Notes under the pieces: model-generated
What the model was told of the DNA's origin: nothing
Databases searched by the model: none
Seen by the model: only the letters and a program-made list of their open reading frames with translations
NCBI RefSeq assembly: GCF_014190875.1
Contig: NZ_JACHVS010000001.1
Location: 744,001-808,000 of the forward strand
From: Paeniglutamicibacter cryotolerans
GTDB taxonomy: Bacteria; Actinomycetota; Actinomycetes; Actinomycetales; Micrococcaceae
Length of the DNA stretch: 64,000 nucleotides
Direction of reading: 5' to 3'
Part shown: positions 56,639 through 64,000 of the stretch, in pieces
Numbering within the stretch: the first letter of the stretch is position 1
Layout of the letters: each line of letters opens with the position of its first letter
Translations under genes and position numbers: made by a program

Positions 56639-57093
56639 ACCCAAAATCTAGTTCCCCCACCAGCAACTCTCCACCCAGCCGAGCCGAACTGTGGATAACT
56701 TCCGCACAATGACCAGGAACAGGATTTTGTGGAAAACAAGTATCCGACTAAACGGCAGACGGCCCGGCGGACTCCTCCAATGTACGAGAGGGAACGCGGG
56801 CCGTCTTGCCTTTAAACCATGGCTGCGGGCTTCGTGGGCCGTTTCGAAAACCAGCTGGGATATCGCCTTATTTCGCCAACCGCTCCCCCTCTTAGCTTGT
56901 GGCCTAGGGCGAGCAACTGACTCAATTGAAGCAAGCATCGGTCATACCGTGCAACAAGCTTGGGAATCAGTGAGCATATTGACTAACCTAGATCAGAGAG
57001 AACCAAACAACTTGGTCAGTCTGACGGACTGCACCAGATCGGCCCCGGATCTTGCACGCCACCGGGCCCATCAACGAATCGAACAGGAGCCTC
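56639..57093. other. Divergent promoter region of the HTH and Lrp genes
   Basis: About 455 bases without a supported gene. One DnaA-box-like TGTGGATAA at 56690-56698 stands alone. An AGGAG sequence precedes the Lrp start. Confidence 0.4.
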
Positions 57094-57567
57094 ATGACAC
57101 CGGAGACCTACCACTTGGACGAGACGGATAAGCGCATCCTCTTGGCAATGGACGAGGACCCCCGGATTCCGACGATGATGCTCGCCCAACGCCTCGGACT
57201 TGCCCGTGGCACTGTGCAGACGCGGCTAGAACGCCTTGCCTCATCGGGAGCCCTTCGACCGAATAGCAGCCGCATCAAACCGGCCTCCCTGGGACGCGGG
57301 GTTTCGGCAGTGGTCAGCGCCGAGCTGGATCAGGCACACCTCAACGAGGCGATTGACGCGCTGCGTAGGATCCCCGAGGTCCTCGAATGCGTGGCCCCGG
57401 CCGGTGATACTGACCTGCTGATCCGGGTAGTGGCCCGCGATCCCGACGATCTGTACCGGGTCAGCGAGGAGATTCGCCTGTGCCCGGGCATCACCCGGAC
57501 TTCGACATCGATGATCCTGCGCGATGTCATCCCCTACCGCACCACAGAGCTCTTGAAGAGCGTATAA
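57094..57567 (+). CDS. Lrp/AsnC-family regulator
   Basis: A 157-residue Lrp/AsnC transcription regulator. The N-terminal HTH reads LDETDKRILLAMDEDPRIPTMMLAQRLGLARGTVQTRLERLASSGAL, and a RAM domain follows (AVVSAELDQAHLNEAIDAL, CVAPAGDTDLLIRVVARDPDDLYRV, ITRTSTSMILRDVIPYRTTELL). It binds amino-acid-like effectors. ATG 57094 has AGGAG 4 bases before it. No neighbouring structural gene reveals the regulon. Confidence 0.92.
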   Translation: MTPETYHLDETDKRILLAMDEDPRIPTMMLAQRLGLARGTVQTRLERLASSGALRPNSSRIKPASLGRGVSAVVSAELDQAHLNEAIDALRRIPEVLECVAPAGDTDLLIRVVARDPDDLYRVSEEIRLCPGITRTSTSMILRDVIPYRTTELLKSV

Positions 57568-57872
57568 CGCATTCTCCAGGCACCCACAGGACAACTCCCC
57601 CGTTCTCGACGGGCCTTGTCGCCCGACGGCCCGTGAAACCCACCGGACCGGGTTCCGGTCGACCTGCTTACGGCCGGAGGACCACCTCCAACGAGCTAAT
57701 GGTCGGGCATCCATACAGCGTCAGTTCCCAGGTTGAAAATCACGGGTCCCGCCCACGCCGCTTTGTGCAGGTCCCGGCCCCCGAATACGTCACGACTCCG
57801 ACCGATAACTGTCCGCGAAACCTGATCCCTGCAATCACGGCACATGCTCTGGACCTTCCAGCCAGGTGGATA

Positions 57873-58500
57873 GGGCCCATGATCGTGCAGTACGCCGTCG
57901 GGTGGCGGGAGGCGTTCGAGGCGCGATCCGGCATAGCCGTGGCCCTCTACACAGCGGCGGCATTCCTACCCCAGGCGTGGTCTTCCTTTTCGGAAGGGTG
58001 CTTGCCGACCGGATGAACAGCAAGGACCTGTTGACCATCACCGCCAACGCCTTCTGGCAGGCCCTTCCGATGCACAACGGGGCATCGAACCCTGGATTAT
58101 CCTGCTCGTGGTCGGGGGTCCGGTCGCTGGCCGACGTCGTTCGTCTCGCCCCTGCTGGTTGAGATGACCCTCGTCCCCGATTTCTGGATGGTGGCGGTCC
58201 TCGAGATCGTTTTCAGCACCGGCATGATCCTGGGCGGAGTGCTGATGTCAGCCCAGCTGGCCAACCATAGCCGAACCACCTTGTTGGTGTTCTGCTTCTT
58301 CCTGTTCGCGTTCGGCCTCCTGCACCCGTTGTTCGACGAGCGGTTAATGACGCTGATTCGGGAGACGGTGGAACCGGGGATGCCGGGACGGCTCTTCAGC
58401 TACGTGGGCATCCTCATGGCACTTTCCACGCCGTTCGCCATGACTGCGTTCGCCCGCTCACCGATGTCATCAGCGTCCAGCCGTTGCTGGCTTGTGCGGG
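57873..58500 (+). pseudogene. MFS transporter (DHA3-like) remnant
   Basis: Three frames carry pieces of one MFS protein in order: IVQYAVGWREAFEARSGIAVALYTAAAFLPQ (57873-57975), then VVFLFGRVLADRMNSKDLLTITANAF (motif A region), and after a gap VPDFWMVAVLEIVFSTGMILGGVLMSA...RETVEPGMPGRLFSYVGILMALSTPF (58164-58470). The parts between (helices 4-7) are missing. Two or more frameshifts and a large internal deletion. Confidence 0.75.
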
Positions 58501-58791
58501 CATGGCCAACTTGCCGGTAACGCTCCTCGCCATGCCGGTCCACCCGCCGGCAGGGCGGCGATGGCAACGGATCGCGCCAACGCCTCCAGCGCTCGGGAGA
58601 CCGGGGACGCGGAAGCTGGAGTCGGACACCGAAATGGAACCGGTCGGGCAGGTTTCCTGAGCCTCCGGGCTGCCGAAAGCCCCTCATCTCCAGCCACCAC
58701 CCCATGGCTGTGTACGCTGCCTGCACGCTAGATTGAATCCAAAAAACCACCCTTCAGGGGTGCTGGGGAGCCGAAGGTGCAAGAGGAAACC

Positions 58792-59254
58792 ATGTCAACG
58801 CCGCAACCCACAGGCCGCATCAAGACCATCAATGGGGGCTTCCACCTGGTCTTGGTCCGCCGATTCCCCTCACCGGCCACTGGTCTCTGGTCTCCGGGCG
58901 GACCTGACCGAATCGGCATTGATGGGACGCTAGGATCGGGCGCGGAGAGGGCCACCCCTCCAGCGGGTCGGTTGACTACTTCATGACAGCCGAAGACGCA
59001 GAGGCATCGGCGATGCCGTGTGGCACCTGTACTTCGACCTCGAGGAGGCCGAAGGCATCACGACGCCGACCTTCGGGCAGAAGCTGAACCCCTCCGATGA
59101 TCCGACGGATATCTGCCCGGGCTGCGAATACTACCTCGCCCGGCTCACCCTCACCGCGGCCCGCGAGGGACGCGATGCCGGCTCGATCCAGTGGGACGAC
59201 TACTACCCGGGCTTTCGGCCGCCTACGCCCTGGACGGGCGACCTCCTGTGCTGA
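58792..59254 (+). pseudogene. SRPBCC/AHSA1-domain protein remnant
   Basis: ATG 58792 begins MSTPQPTGRIKTINGGFHLVLVRRFPSP..., the AHSA1 start (usually TGRI...GLDLVLTRTFRAP), to GPDRIGIDGTLGSG. A later frame has WHLYFDLEEAEGITTPTFGQKLN and PGCEYYLARLTLTAAREGRDAGSIQWDDYYPGF, the typical C-terminal half. The middle is missing. These sit next to MFS and regulator genes in many actinobacteria, so this and the MFS remnant look like one decayed operon. Confidence 0.75.
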
Positions 59255-59309
59255 TCGATGCGACAGCTGGCCGCCGCGGAAGACCTCCTCGACCGGCGCT
59301 GGTCGTTAC

Positions 59310-60446
59310 CTACCGGTCCACGGCCAGGCGACCGATGATCAGCTTCATGATCTCGTTGCTTCCCTCGAGGATCTGGTGCACGCGCAGGTCCCTCACGATC
59401 TTCTCGATCCCGTATTCGGTGAGGTACCCGTAGCCGCCATGCAGTTGCAGCGCCGTGTTCGCCGCGTTGAACCCGGCGTCGGTGGCGACCTTCTTCGCCA
59501 TCGCACACAGCCTGACGGTGTCCTTGCTGCCGCGCTCAAGCGCATCGGCCGCGCGCCAGACCATGGTGCGCGCCGTTTCCAGCTCGGTTTCCATGTCGGC
59601 GATCTGGAACAGCAGCGCCTGCTGACCGATCAGCGGGGCTCCGAAGGCCGAGCGTTCCTTCAGGTACGCGATGGATTTGTCCAGCGCCGCCTGCCCGCCG
59701 CCGAGCGAGCAGGCACCGATGTTGATCCGGCCGCCGTTGAGCCCCTTCATCGCGATCCCGAATCCGGTCCCCTCCTCGCCGAGCCGGTTGGCAGCGGGAA
59801 TGCGCACGTTCTCGAGCACCACCTGGCGGGTGGGCTGGGCATTCCACCCCATCTTCTTCTCCAGCGCACCGAAGGACAGCCCCGGCGTCCCGTCCGGAAC
59901 AATGAACGCCGTGATACCGGCGCTGCCGGTGTCGGCGGTGCGTGCCATCACCAGGTACACCCCGGCGGATCCGGCGCCCGAGATGAACTGCTTGGTCCCG
60001 TTCAGCACGTAGTGCTCCCCGTCGCGGACCGCGCGGGTGCTCAGAGCCCCGGCATCCGAGCCGACTCCGGGTTCGGTCAGGCAGTAGCTGCCCAGCGAGG
60101 CCATCGTGCAGAGGTCCGGAAGCCATGTCGCACGCTGTCCGTCGTTGCCGAAGCGGTCGATCATCCAGGCGACCATGTTGTGGATGGAAATGTAGGCGGC
60201 AATCGTCGGATCCGCCTTGGCCAGCTCCTCGAAGATCAGGGCTGCATCCAGACGGGTCATCCCCGATCCGCCATGCTGCTCCCCCACATAGATCCCGCCC
60301 ATGCCCAGCCCGCCGGCATCGGCCAGCACGTCCACCGGGAAATGATGTTCCTGGTCCCAGGCCGCCGCATGCGGTGCGATGTGCTCGGCGGCGAAATCGC
60401 GCACCATTTCGACGATGGCCTGTTGGTCCTCGGTCAGTTCAAACAT
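59310..60446 (-). CDS. Acyl-CoA dehydrogenase
   Basis: A 378-residue acyl-CoA dehydrogenase, most like the short/branched-chain (isobutyryl-CoA-type) members. MFELTEDQQAIVEMVRDFAAEHIAPHAAAWD, CLTEPGVGSDA, GTKQFISGAGSAGVYLVMART and the C-terminal HGGYGYLTEYGIEKIVRDLRVHQILEGSNEIMK (catalytic Glu) are present. It introduces a C2-C3 double bond and gives electrons to ETF, whose genes are upstream. The upstream open frame runs into the cytochrome gene; the start is ATG 60446. Confidence 0.94.
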   Translation of the reverse strand: MFELTEDQQAIVEMVRDFAAEHIAPHAAAWDQEHHFPVDVLADAGGLGMGGIYVGEQHGGSGMTRLDAALIFEELAKADPTIAAYISIHNMVAWMIDRFGNDGQRATWLPDLCTMASLGSYCLTEPGVGSDAGALSTRAVRDGEHYVLNGTKQFISGAGSAGVYLVMARTADTGSAGITAFIVPDGTPGLSFGALEKKMGWNAQPTRQVVLENVRIPAANRLGEEGTGFGIAMKGLNGGRINIGACSLGGGQAALDKSIAYLKERSAFGAPLIGQQALLFQIADMETELETARTMVWRAADALERGSKDTVRLCAMAKKVATDAGFNAANTALQLHGGYGYLTEYGIEKIVRDLRVHQILEGSNEIMKLIIGRLAVDR

Positions 60447-60493
60447 CTCTGCTCCTTGGTCGCTGGACGATGAGGTGCGGTGTGCCGTACCTG

Positions 60494-61426
60494 CTATTTG
60501 CCGACCTTTCCGGTCAGCGCGGCGATCGGCCGCAGGAAGAGGGGGCGGGCAAGGAACCAGAACCCGACGACGACCACTATCGAGACGGCAAAGAGGATGA
60601 GCCCGGTCCAGCTCGTCGAGTTGTTCGACGCATACATGTGGTTCAGGTTGTTCAGCGCCCCGGTGGCCAGCACCAGTGCGACGTGGACGACGACGAATGC
60701 GACGAAATAGATCATCACCGGGAAGTGCAGGGCCCGGGCCAGCTCCATCGGGTAGGCCTTGTTCAGCCGCACGGCCTTCTTCGGCCAGGCCCCGGACATG
60801 CGCAGTCCGGTGATGATGGCCAGTGGGGCAGCGATGAACACCGTGGTGAAGTAGGCCAGCAGCTGCAGCGCGTTGTAGTTCGTCCAGCCGCTTTCGGTGG
60901 GCCAGTTCAGCGAAAGGTACTGCAGAGCCGCGGAAACCGCGTTGGGGAACACGTCCCAACTGGTAGGGACGATCCGCATCCATTGCCCAGTGGCAAAGAG
61001 GATGACCACGAAGATGATGCCGTTGAGCACCCACAGCGCATCGAGCGTCAAGTGGAACCAGAGCTCGAGGCTGATCTTGGTGGGGGCGCCCTTGGTGCGG
61101 ATCAGGCCCTTGTTGTTCCTCAGCCAGTGCGCCTTGGGCCGAGCGGTGGTGCGCACCTGCCAGCCGGTGCGCACTATCAGCACCAGGAAGAACATATTCA
61201 TGAAGTGCTGCCAGCCCAGCCAGGCGGGGAACCCGACGGGGGCGCCCGTCGGAAGGGCCGAATGGCCGGTGCGGGTTTCCATCCAGGTCTTCACCGGGTC
61301 CAACCCCACCAGCCAGCGGGCGAGCAGCACCATGATGACCAGCAGGATGATCAATGAACCGGCGATGATTCCGGCCCGGGTCCACGTGTTGGACTCTGGT
61401 TGCCTGCTGCTGGTCCGGGTGCTCAT
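60494..61426 (-). CDS. Cytochrome b/b6-domain membrane protein
   Basis: A 310-residue protein with five to six hydrophobic helices (about 18-40, 70-90, 125-145, 190-215, 230-260, 275-295). Histidines lie in GWQHFMNMFF, ELWFHLTLDALW, and LARALHFPVMIYFVAFVVVHVALV, the pattern of di-haem cytochrome b561/thiosulfate-reductase-type b subunits. It sits between etfA and an acyl-CoA dehydrogenase and could pass ETF electrons to quinone. No iron-sulfur protein is next to it. Confidence 0.85.
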   Translation of the reverse strand: MSTRTSSRQPESNTWTRAGIIAGSLIILLVIMVLLARWLVGLDPVKTWMETRTGHSALPTGAPVGFPAWLGWQHFMNMFFLVLIVRTGWQVRTTARPKAHWLRNNKGLIRTKGAPTKISLELWFHLTLDALWVLNGIIFVVILFATGQWMRIVPTSWDVFPNAVSAALQYLSLNWPTESGWTNYNALQLLAYFTTVFIAAPLAIITGLRMSGAWPKKAVRLNKAYPMELARALHFPVMIYFVAFVVVHVALVLATGALNNLNHMYASNNSTSWTGLILFAVSIVVVVGFWFLARPLFLRPIAALTGKVGK

Positions 61427-61461
61427 CGATGTGTCCTCGCTGGTTTCTTCGTCGGGCTCGG

Positions 61462-62430
61462 TTAAGTGCGGTTCTTGAGCAGCTCGATGACCTGCGGGAC
61501 CACCGTGAACACGTCACCGACGATACCCAGGTCGGCCACCTCGAAGATCGGGGCGTCCTCGTCCTGGTTGATGGCCACGATGGTCTTGGAGCTCTGCATA
61601 CCGGCCCGGTGCTGGATTGCCCCGGAGATTCCCAAGGCGATATACAGCTGCGGGGCGACGGTGACACCGGTCTGACCGACCTGTGCCGTCTGGGCGATGT
61701 ATCCGGCGTCGACGGCAGCGCGCGATGCCCCGACCGCTCCGCCGAGGGCGTCGGCCAGCTGTTCGACCAGCGCGAAATTGGCCTCCGATCCGATGCCGCG
61801 TCCACCGGAGACCACAGTTGCTGCACCGCGCAGCTCCGGGCGGGCACTGGTTTCGGGCGCCGGGGAGAAGCTCAGCACCGCGGCTTGGTTTCCGGGCGGG
61901 GCCGGCATGTCGGCCTTGAGGAGTTCGGGGATGGCGGCGGGGGCCTGTTCGTCGATGGCCCCCTGGCGCACGGTGATGATCGGCAGCCCGCCATCGGCGA
62001 CGGCGTGCACGGTGAAGCTTCCGCCGAAGACCGAGTGTTCGGCGATGATCTGTCCGTCATGCGCGGCGACGTCGACGACGTCTGCGAGAAGCACCCCCCC
62101 GGCGCGCACAGCCAGCCGGCCTGCCGCCTCGCGCCCGTCGGCGGATCCGGAAAGCAGTACGGCCGCGGGCGCGTACGCCGCCACCGCCGCGCCCAGGGCA
62201 TCGACGAGGGGCGTGGCAAGGATGGCCTGTGTCGCGTCCGATGTCACGGCATGGACCCTCACCGCTCCGAGCTCACCGAGCCGGGCTACCGCCTCGGTGG
62301 CCAGCGGCACGTCGGAGACGGTGAGGGCAATCGGCGTTCCGAGCCGGGCCGCAGCGGCCAGCAGGCCGCGGGCCGCCGCTCCAACGTGTCCGCTGCGGGT
62401 CAATTCGATGTGGACCAGGATGTCGCTCAT
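61462..62430 (-). CDS. etfA: Electron transfer flavoprotein subunit alpha
   Basis: A 322-residue ETF alpha. The C-terminal FAD domain has [66 protein letters not shown] and [26 protein letters not shown], all standard. The start at 62430 has GGGGAACAAAC before it; 14 bases separate it from etfB. It accepts electrons from acyl-CoA dehydrogenases. Confidence 0.96.
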   Translation of the reverse strand: MSDILVHIELTRSGHVGAAARGLLAAAARLGTPIALTVSDVPLATEAVARLGELGAVRVHAVTSDATQAILATPLVDALGAAVAAYAPAAVLLSGSADGREAAGRLAVRAGGVLLADVVDVAAHDGQIIAEHSVFGGSFTVHAVADGGLPIITVRQGAIDEQAPAAIPELLKADMPAPPGNQAAVLSFSPAPETSARPELRGAATVVSGGRGIGSEANFALVEQLADALGGAVGASRAAVDAGYIAQTAQVGQTGVTVAPQLYIALGISGAIQHRAGMQSSKTIVAINQDEDAPIFEVADLGIVGDVFTVVPQVIELLKNRT

Positions 62431-62444
62431 GTTTGTTCCCCTTG

Positions 62445-63203
62445 CTAGATCAGTCGCTGGGCGGCCAGGAAGTCGACGAGTCCCGCTGCGGCGCTTCCGT
62501 CGTCGATAAGCTTCCGCCCCGCACTGCGTGGTGGCCGTTCGGTGACGTCCAGGACCCTGCTCCGGCTGGCGGGCGTAGCGCCCCTTGCTGGAACCGTCGC
62601 GACTGGCTTGCGCTTGGCGCCCATGATTCCCTTGAAGTTCGGGAACCTCGCCTCGGGAAAGCGTTCGGTGATGGTCAGCATCGCAGGCAAGGCTGCCTCG
62701 ACCATCTGTGATCCGGCCTCTGTCTGGCGTTCCCCGCTCGCCTTCCCGCTACCGATCTCGGCCGAGACCAATGACCCGAGCATCGGCAGGCCCAGGTGCT
62801 CGGCCACCATGGCCGGCACCATTCCGGCGCGTCCGTCGGTGGACTCGTTACCCGCGATGAACAAGTCCGCCCCGATATCGCGCAGGGCAGCGGCGAGGTT
62901 CGACGCGGTGAGCAGCAGATCGGCACCGGCCAGTGAGTCGTCAAGGATGTGGATGCCCGAATCAGCCCCCATCGACAGGGCCTTGCGCACCGCCTTCGTT
63001 GCCTCGCCCGGTCCCATGGTGACCACGACGATCTCCGTGGACTTGTCCCGGTCCTTCACGGTGAGGGCTAGTTCGAGGGCCCGTTCGGTGATTTCGTCGA
63101 CGACGGGGTCGTTGGCTGCCCGGTCTAGCAAGCCGGTCGCGGCATCGATTCTTCGCTCTTCCCACGTGTCAGGAACCTGCTTGATCAAGACCGCGATTTT
63201 CAT
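62445..63203 (-). CDS. etfB: Electron transfer flavoprotein subunit beta
   Basis: A 252-residue ETF beta starting [18 protein letters not shown], with [42 protein letters not shown], and [14 protein letters not shown] (AMP site region). ATG 63203 follows AAGGAG. It is the first gene of the etfB-etfA-cytochrome b-acyl-CoA dehydrogenase operon; a 22-bp palindrome lies about 65 bases upstream. Confidence 0.95.
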   Translation of the reverse strand: MKIAVLIKQVPDTWEERRIDAATGLLDRAANDPVVDEITERALELALTVKDRDKSTEIVVVTMGPGEATKAVRKALSMGADSGIHILDDSLAGADLLLTASNLAAALRDIGADLFIAGNESTDGRAGMVPAMVAEHLGLPMLGSLVSAEIGSGKASGERQTEAGSQMVEAALPAMLTITERFPEARFPNFKGIMGAKRKPVATVPARGATPASRSRVLDVTERPPRSAGRKLIDDGSAAAGLVDFLAAQRLI

Positions 63204-63245
63204 GCTTTCGCTCCTTAAGCTGCCGGGCCGTTTGCCTGATCGTGA

Positions 63246-63288
63246 GACTACTAGGGCACCCCTCGAATTACTAGGTCTTCCTAGTAAT
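63246..63288. promoter_or_regulatory. Palindrome and half-site upstream of etfB
   Basis: ATTACTAGG-TCTT-CCTAGTAAT (63267-63288) is a perfect 9-bp inverted repeat. A third ACTACTAGG half lies at 63247-63255. It ends 64 bases upstream of the etfB start and has the shape of a TetR-family operator such as those controlling fatty-acid genes. Confidence 0.65.
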
Positions 63289-63534
63289 ATCCGTGCCGGA
63301 AACACTTGAGTGGCAGAAGCTGCGGGGTCGGAACCGAACCGACCGAATCGCCTGAGGCGGGTTCCTGCACCATCACTTGACGGAACCCGGGAATGACGAC
63401 GAAACTACGGGGCAACTCGACGCAGTTCATGGCCCACCAGTACGGATGATCATGCTGTTGACGCACCCATCGGTATTCCCGCAGCCAGGGGCTATGCTTC
63501 GACGCAATCACGACCTGCCATTCATTGGAGGATC

Positions 63535-64000
63535 ATGCTCTGGAAAATCACCGCACTGACTGCAACGGCCGCTTCAGCCGCCGGGGCACTCGTGGGAACA
63601 TCAATGCCGGCCCAGGCCGCAGCCAAGACCATCTACACGCAATGCACTGCCGACGGTTTACCGCAGAAGCTGACCAAGAAGACGCTGTCGACAGGGCGAT
63701 ACATCGTTTGCACCGATCTGGCTGACCTCTCGGCCTTGAAGGGGGCAAAGAAACTGGAAAGCCTCAGCTTGAATGGCAGCAAGAAGCTGAAGATCACCGG
63801 CACCTCCAAGCTCCAGAGCCTGTCGACGGGGCCAACCAAGGTCACCTCACTGGGTAACATCGCCCGGCTCAAGCACCTCGCCAACCTCATGATTTCAACC
63901 ACCAAGTCGTTCAACTACGCACAGCTGGCCAGTCGCAATCAGCTGTTGTCACTCGAGGTCAACACCGGGACTTCAACGATTAATCTTGCCTCCGTTGCAG
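63535..64000 (+). CDS. Secreted leucine-rich-repeat-like protein, 5' part
   Basis: Runs off the window end without a stop (155 complete codons). GGAGG lies 3 bases before ATG 63535. The signal peptide has a hydrophobic core at about 5-25 and probable cleavage after MPAQAA. The mature part has a repeated pattern of leucines and short LxxL units: ADLSALKGAKKLESLSLNGSKKLKI, KLQSLSTGPTKVTSLGNIARLKHLANLMIS, QLLSLEVNTGTSTINLAS. This fits a beta-solenoid or LRR fold, extracellular. The function is unknown. Confidence 0.8.
   Translation, partial: MLWKITALTATAASAAGALVGTSMPAQAAAKTIYTQCTADGLPQKLTKKTLSTGRYIVCTDLADLSALKGAKKLESLSLNGSKKLKITGTSKLQSLSTGPTKVTSLGNIARLKHLANLMISTTKSFNYAQLASRNQLLSLEVNTGTSTINLASVA

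Noticed and set aside
56690..56698. A DnaA-box-like TGTGGATAA
   Set aside because: Only one copy; no cluster, AT-rich unwinding region or dnaA/dnaN genes nearby, so not an origin.
59310..61847. One open frame that would fuse the cytochrome/etf region to acyl-CoA dehydrogenase
   Set aside because: The dehydrogenase has its own start at 60446, and the upstream part is out-of-frame translation of the cytochrome b gene.

Overview
The window is high-GC DNA (my impression, not computed) whose gene content points to an Arthrobacter-like member of the Micrococcaceae. Supporting signs are a homodimeric-type AceE, a BldC-like small HTH protein, a PIG-L/MshB-type deacetylase, an SRPBCC-epimerase fusion and several IS families (IS1380, ISAs1, IS3, IS21 remnant). 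The genus is an inference; no database was searched. Layout: 1-7.3 kb is housekeeping and general metabolism: the end of a Na+/proline symporter (PutP), an S10 carboxypeptidase, a secreted SH3-polysaccharide deacetylase, an SRPBCC-epimerase fusion overlapping an O6-alkylguanine methyltransferase, a flavodoxin-like protein and a Bcp peroxiredoxin. 7.5-19.5 kb is an accessory zone: a frameshifted serine resolvase, a sulfatase-modifying-factor-like gene broken by one in-frame stop, a lone AAA+ ATPase behind helically spaced GTGTAC repeats, several orphan genes, a complete IS1380 element with a damaged transposase, a DUF1801 gene beheaded by that element, RDD and VOC genes, and a ~105-bp dispersed repeat in two copies. 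19.5-37 kb holds a purine/allantoin-to-central-metabolism cluster. Urate is imported (NCS2 permease) and oxidised by urate oxidase, HIU hydrolase and OHCU decarboxylase to allantoin. Allantoinase opens it and AllE acts on ureidoglycine. Glyoxylate is then assimilated by two routes: Gcl/Hyi/tartronate-semialdehyde reductase/glycerate kinase, and malate synthase plus malic enzyme. An IclR-family regulator lies in the middle, and a shared 17-bp motif lies upstream of all three operons. Allantoate amidohydrolase and a classical ureidoglycolate lyase are absent from the window; an aldolase-fold DUF6986 protein sits exactly where the latter activity would be wanted. 37.8-46.7 kb is an IS graveyard. 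A DUF2252 gene is split by an IS1380-family element, which is itself split by an ISAs1 element (perfect 10-bp target duplication) and by an IS3-family element. An IS21 istB remnant, an intact DHA2 MFS exporter, a GAP-family remnant and a perfect 92-bp tandem duplication flank this nest. 46.8-57.6 kb returns to core genes: aceE, tRNA-Ala(GGC), an MFS exporter, a ferredoxin-reductase-like flavoprotein, a GNAT, an N5-(carboxyethyl)ornithine-synthase-like dehydrogenase, a FUSC membrane protein, tRNA-Ala(CGC), a BldC-like HTH and an Lrp/AsnC regulator. 57.8-59.3 kb carries decayed MFS and SRPBCC genes. 59.3-63.2 kb is an operon etfB-etfA-cytochrome b-acyl-CoA dehydrogenase behind a perfect palindrome, which suggests a self-contained route from acyl-CoA to the membrane. 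The window closes inside a secreted leucine-rich-repeat-like gene.
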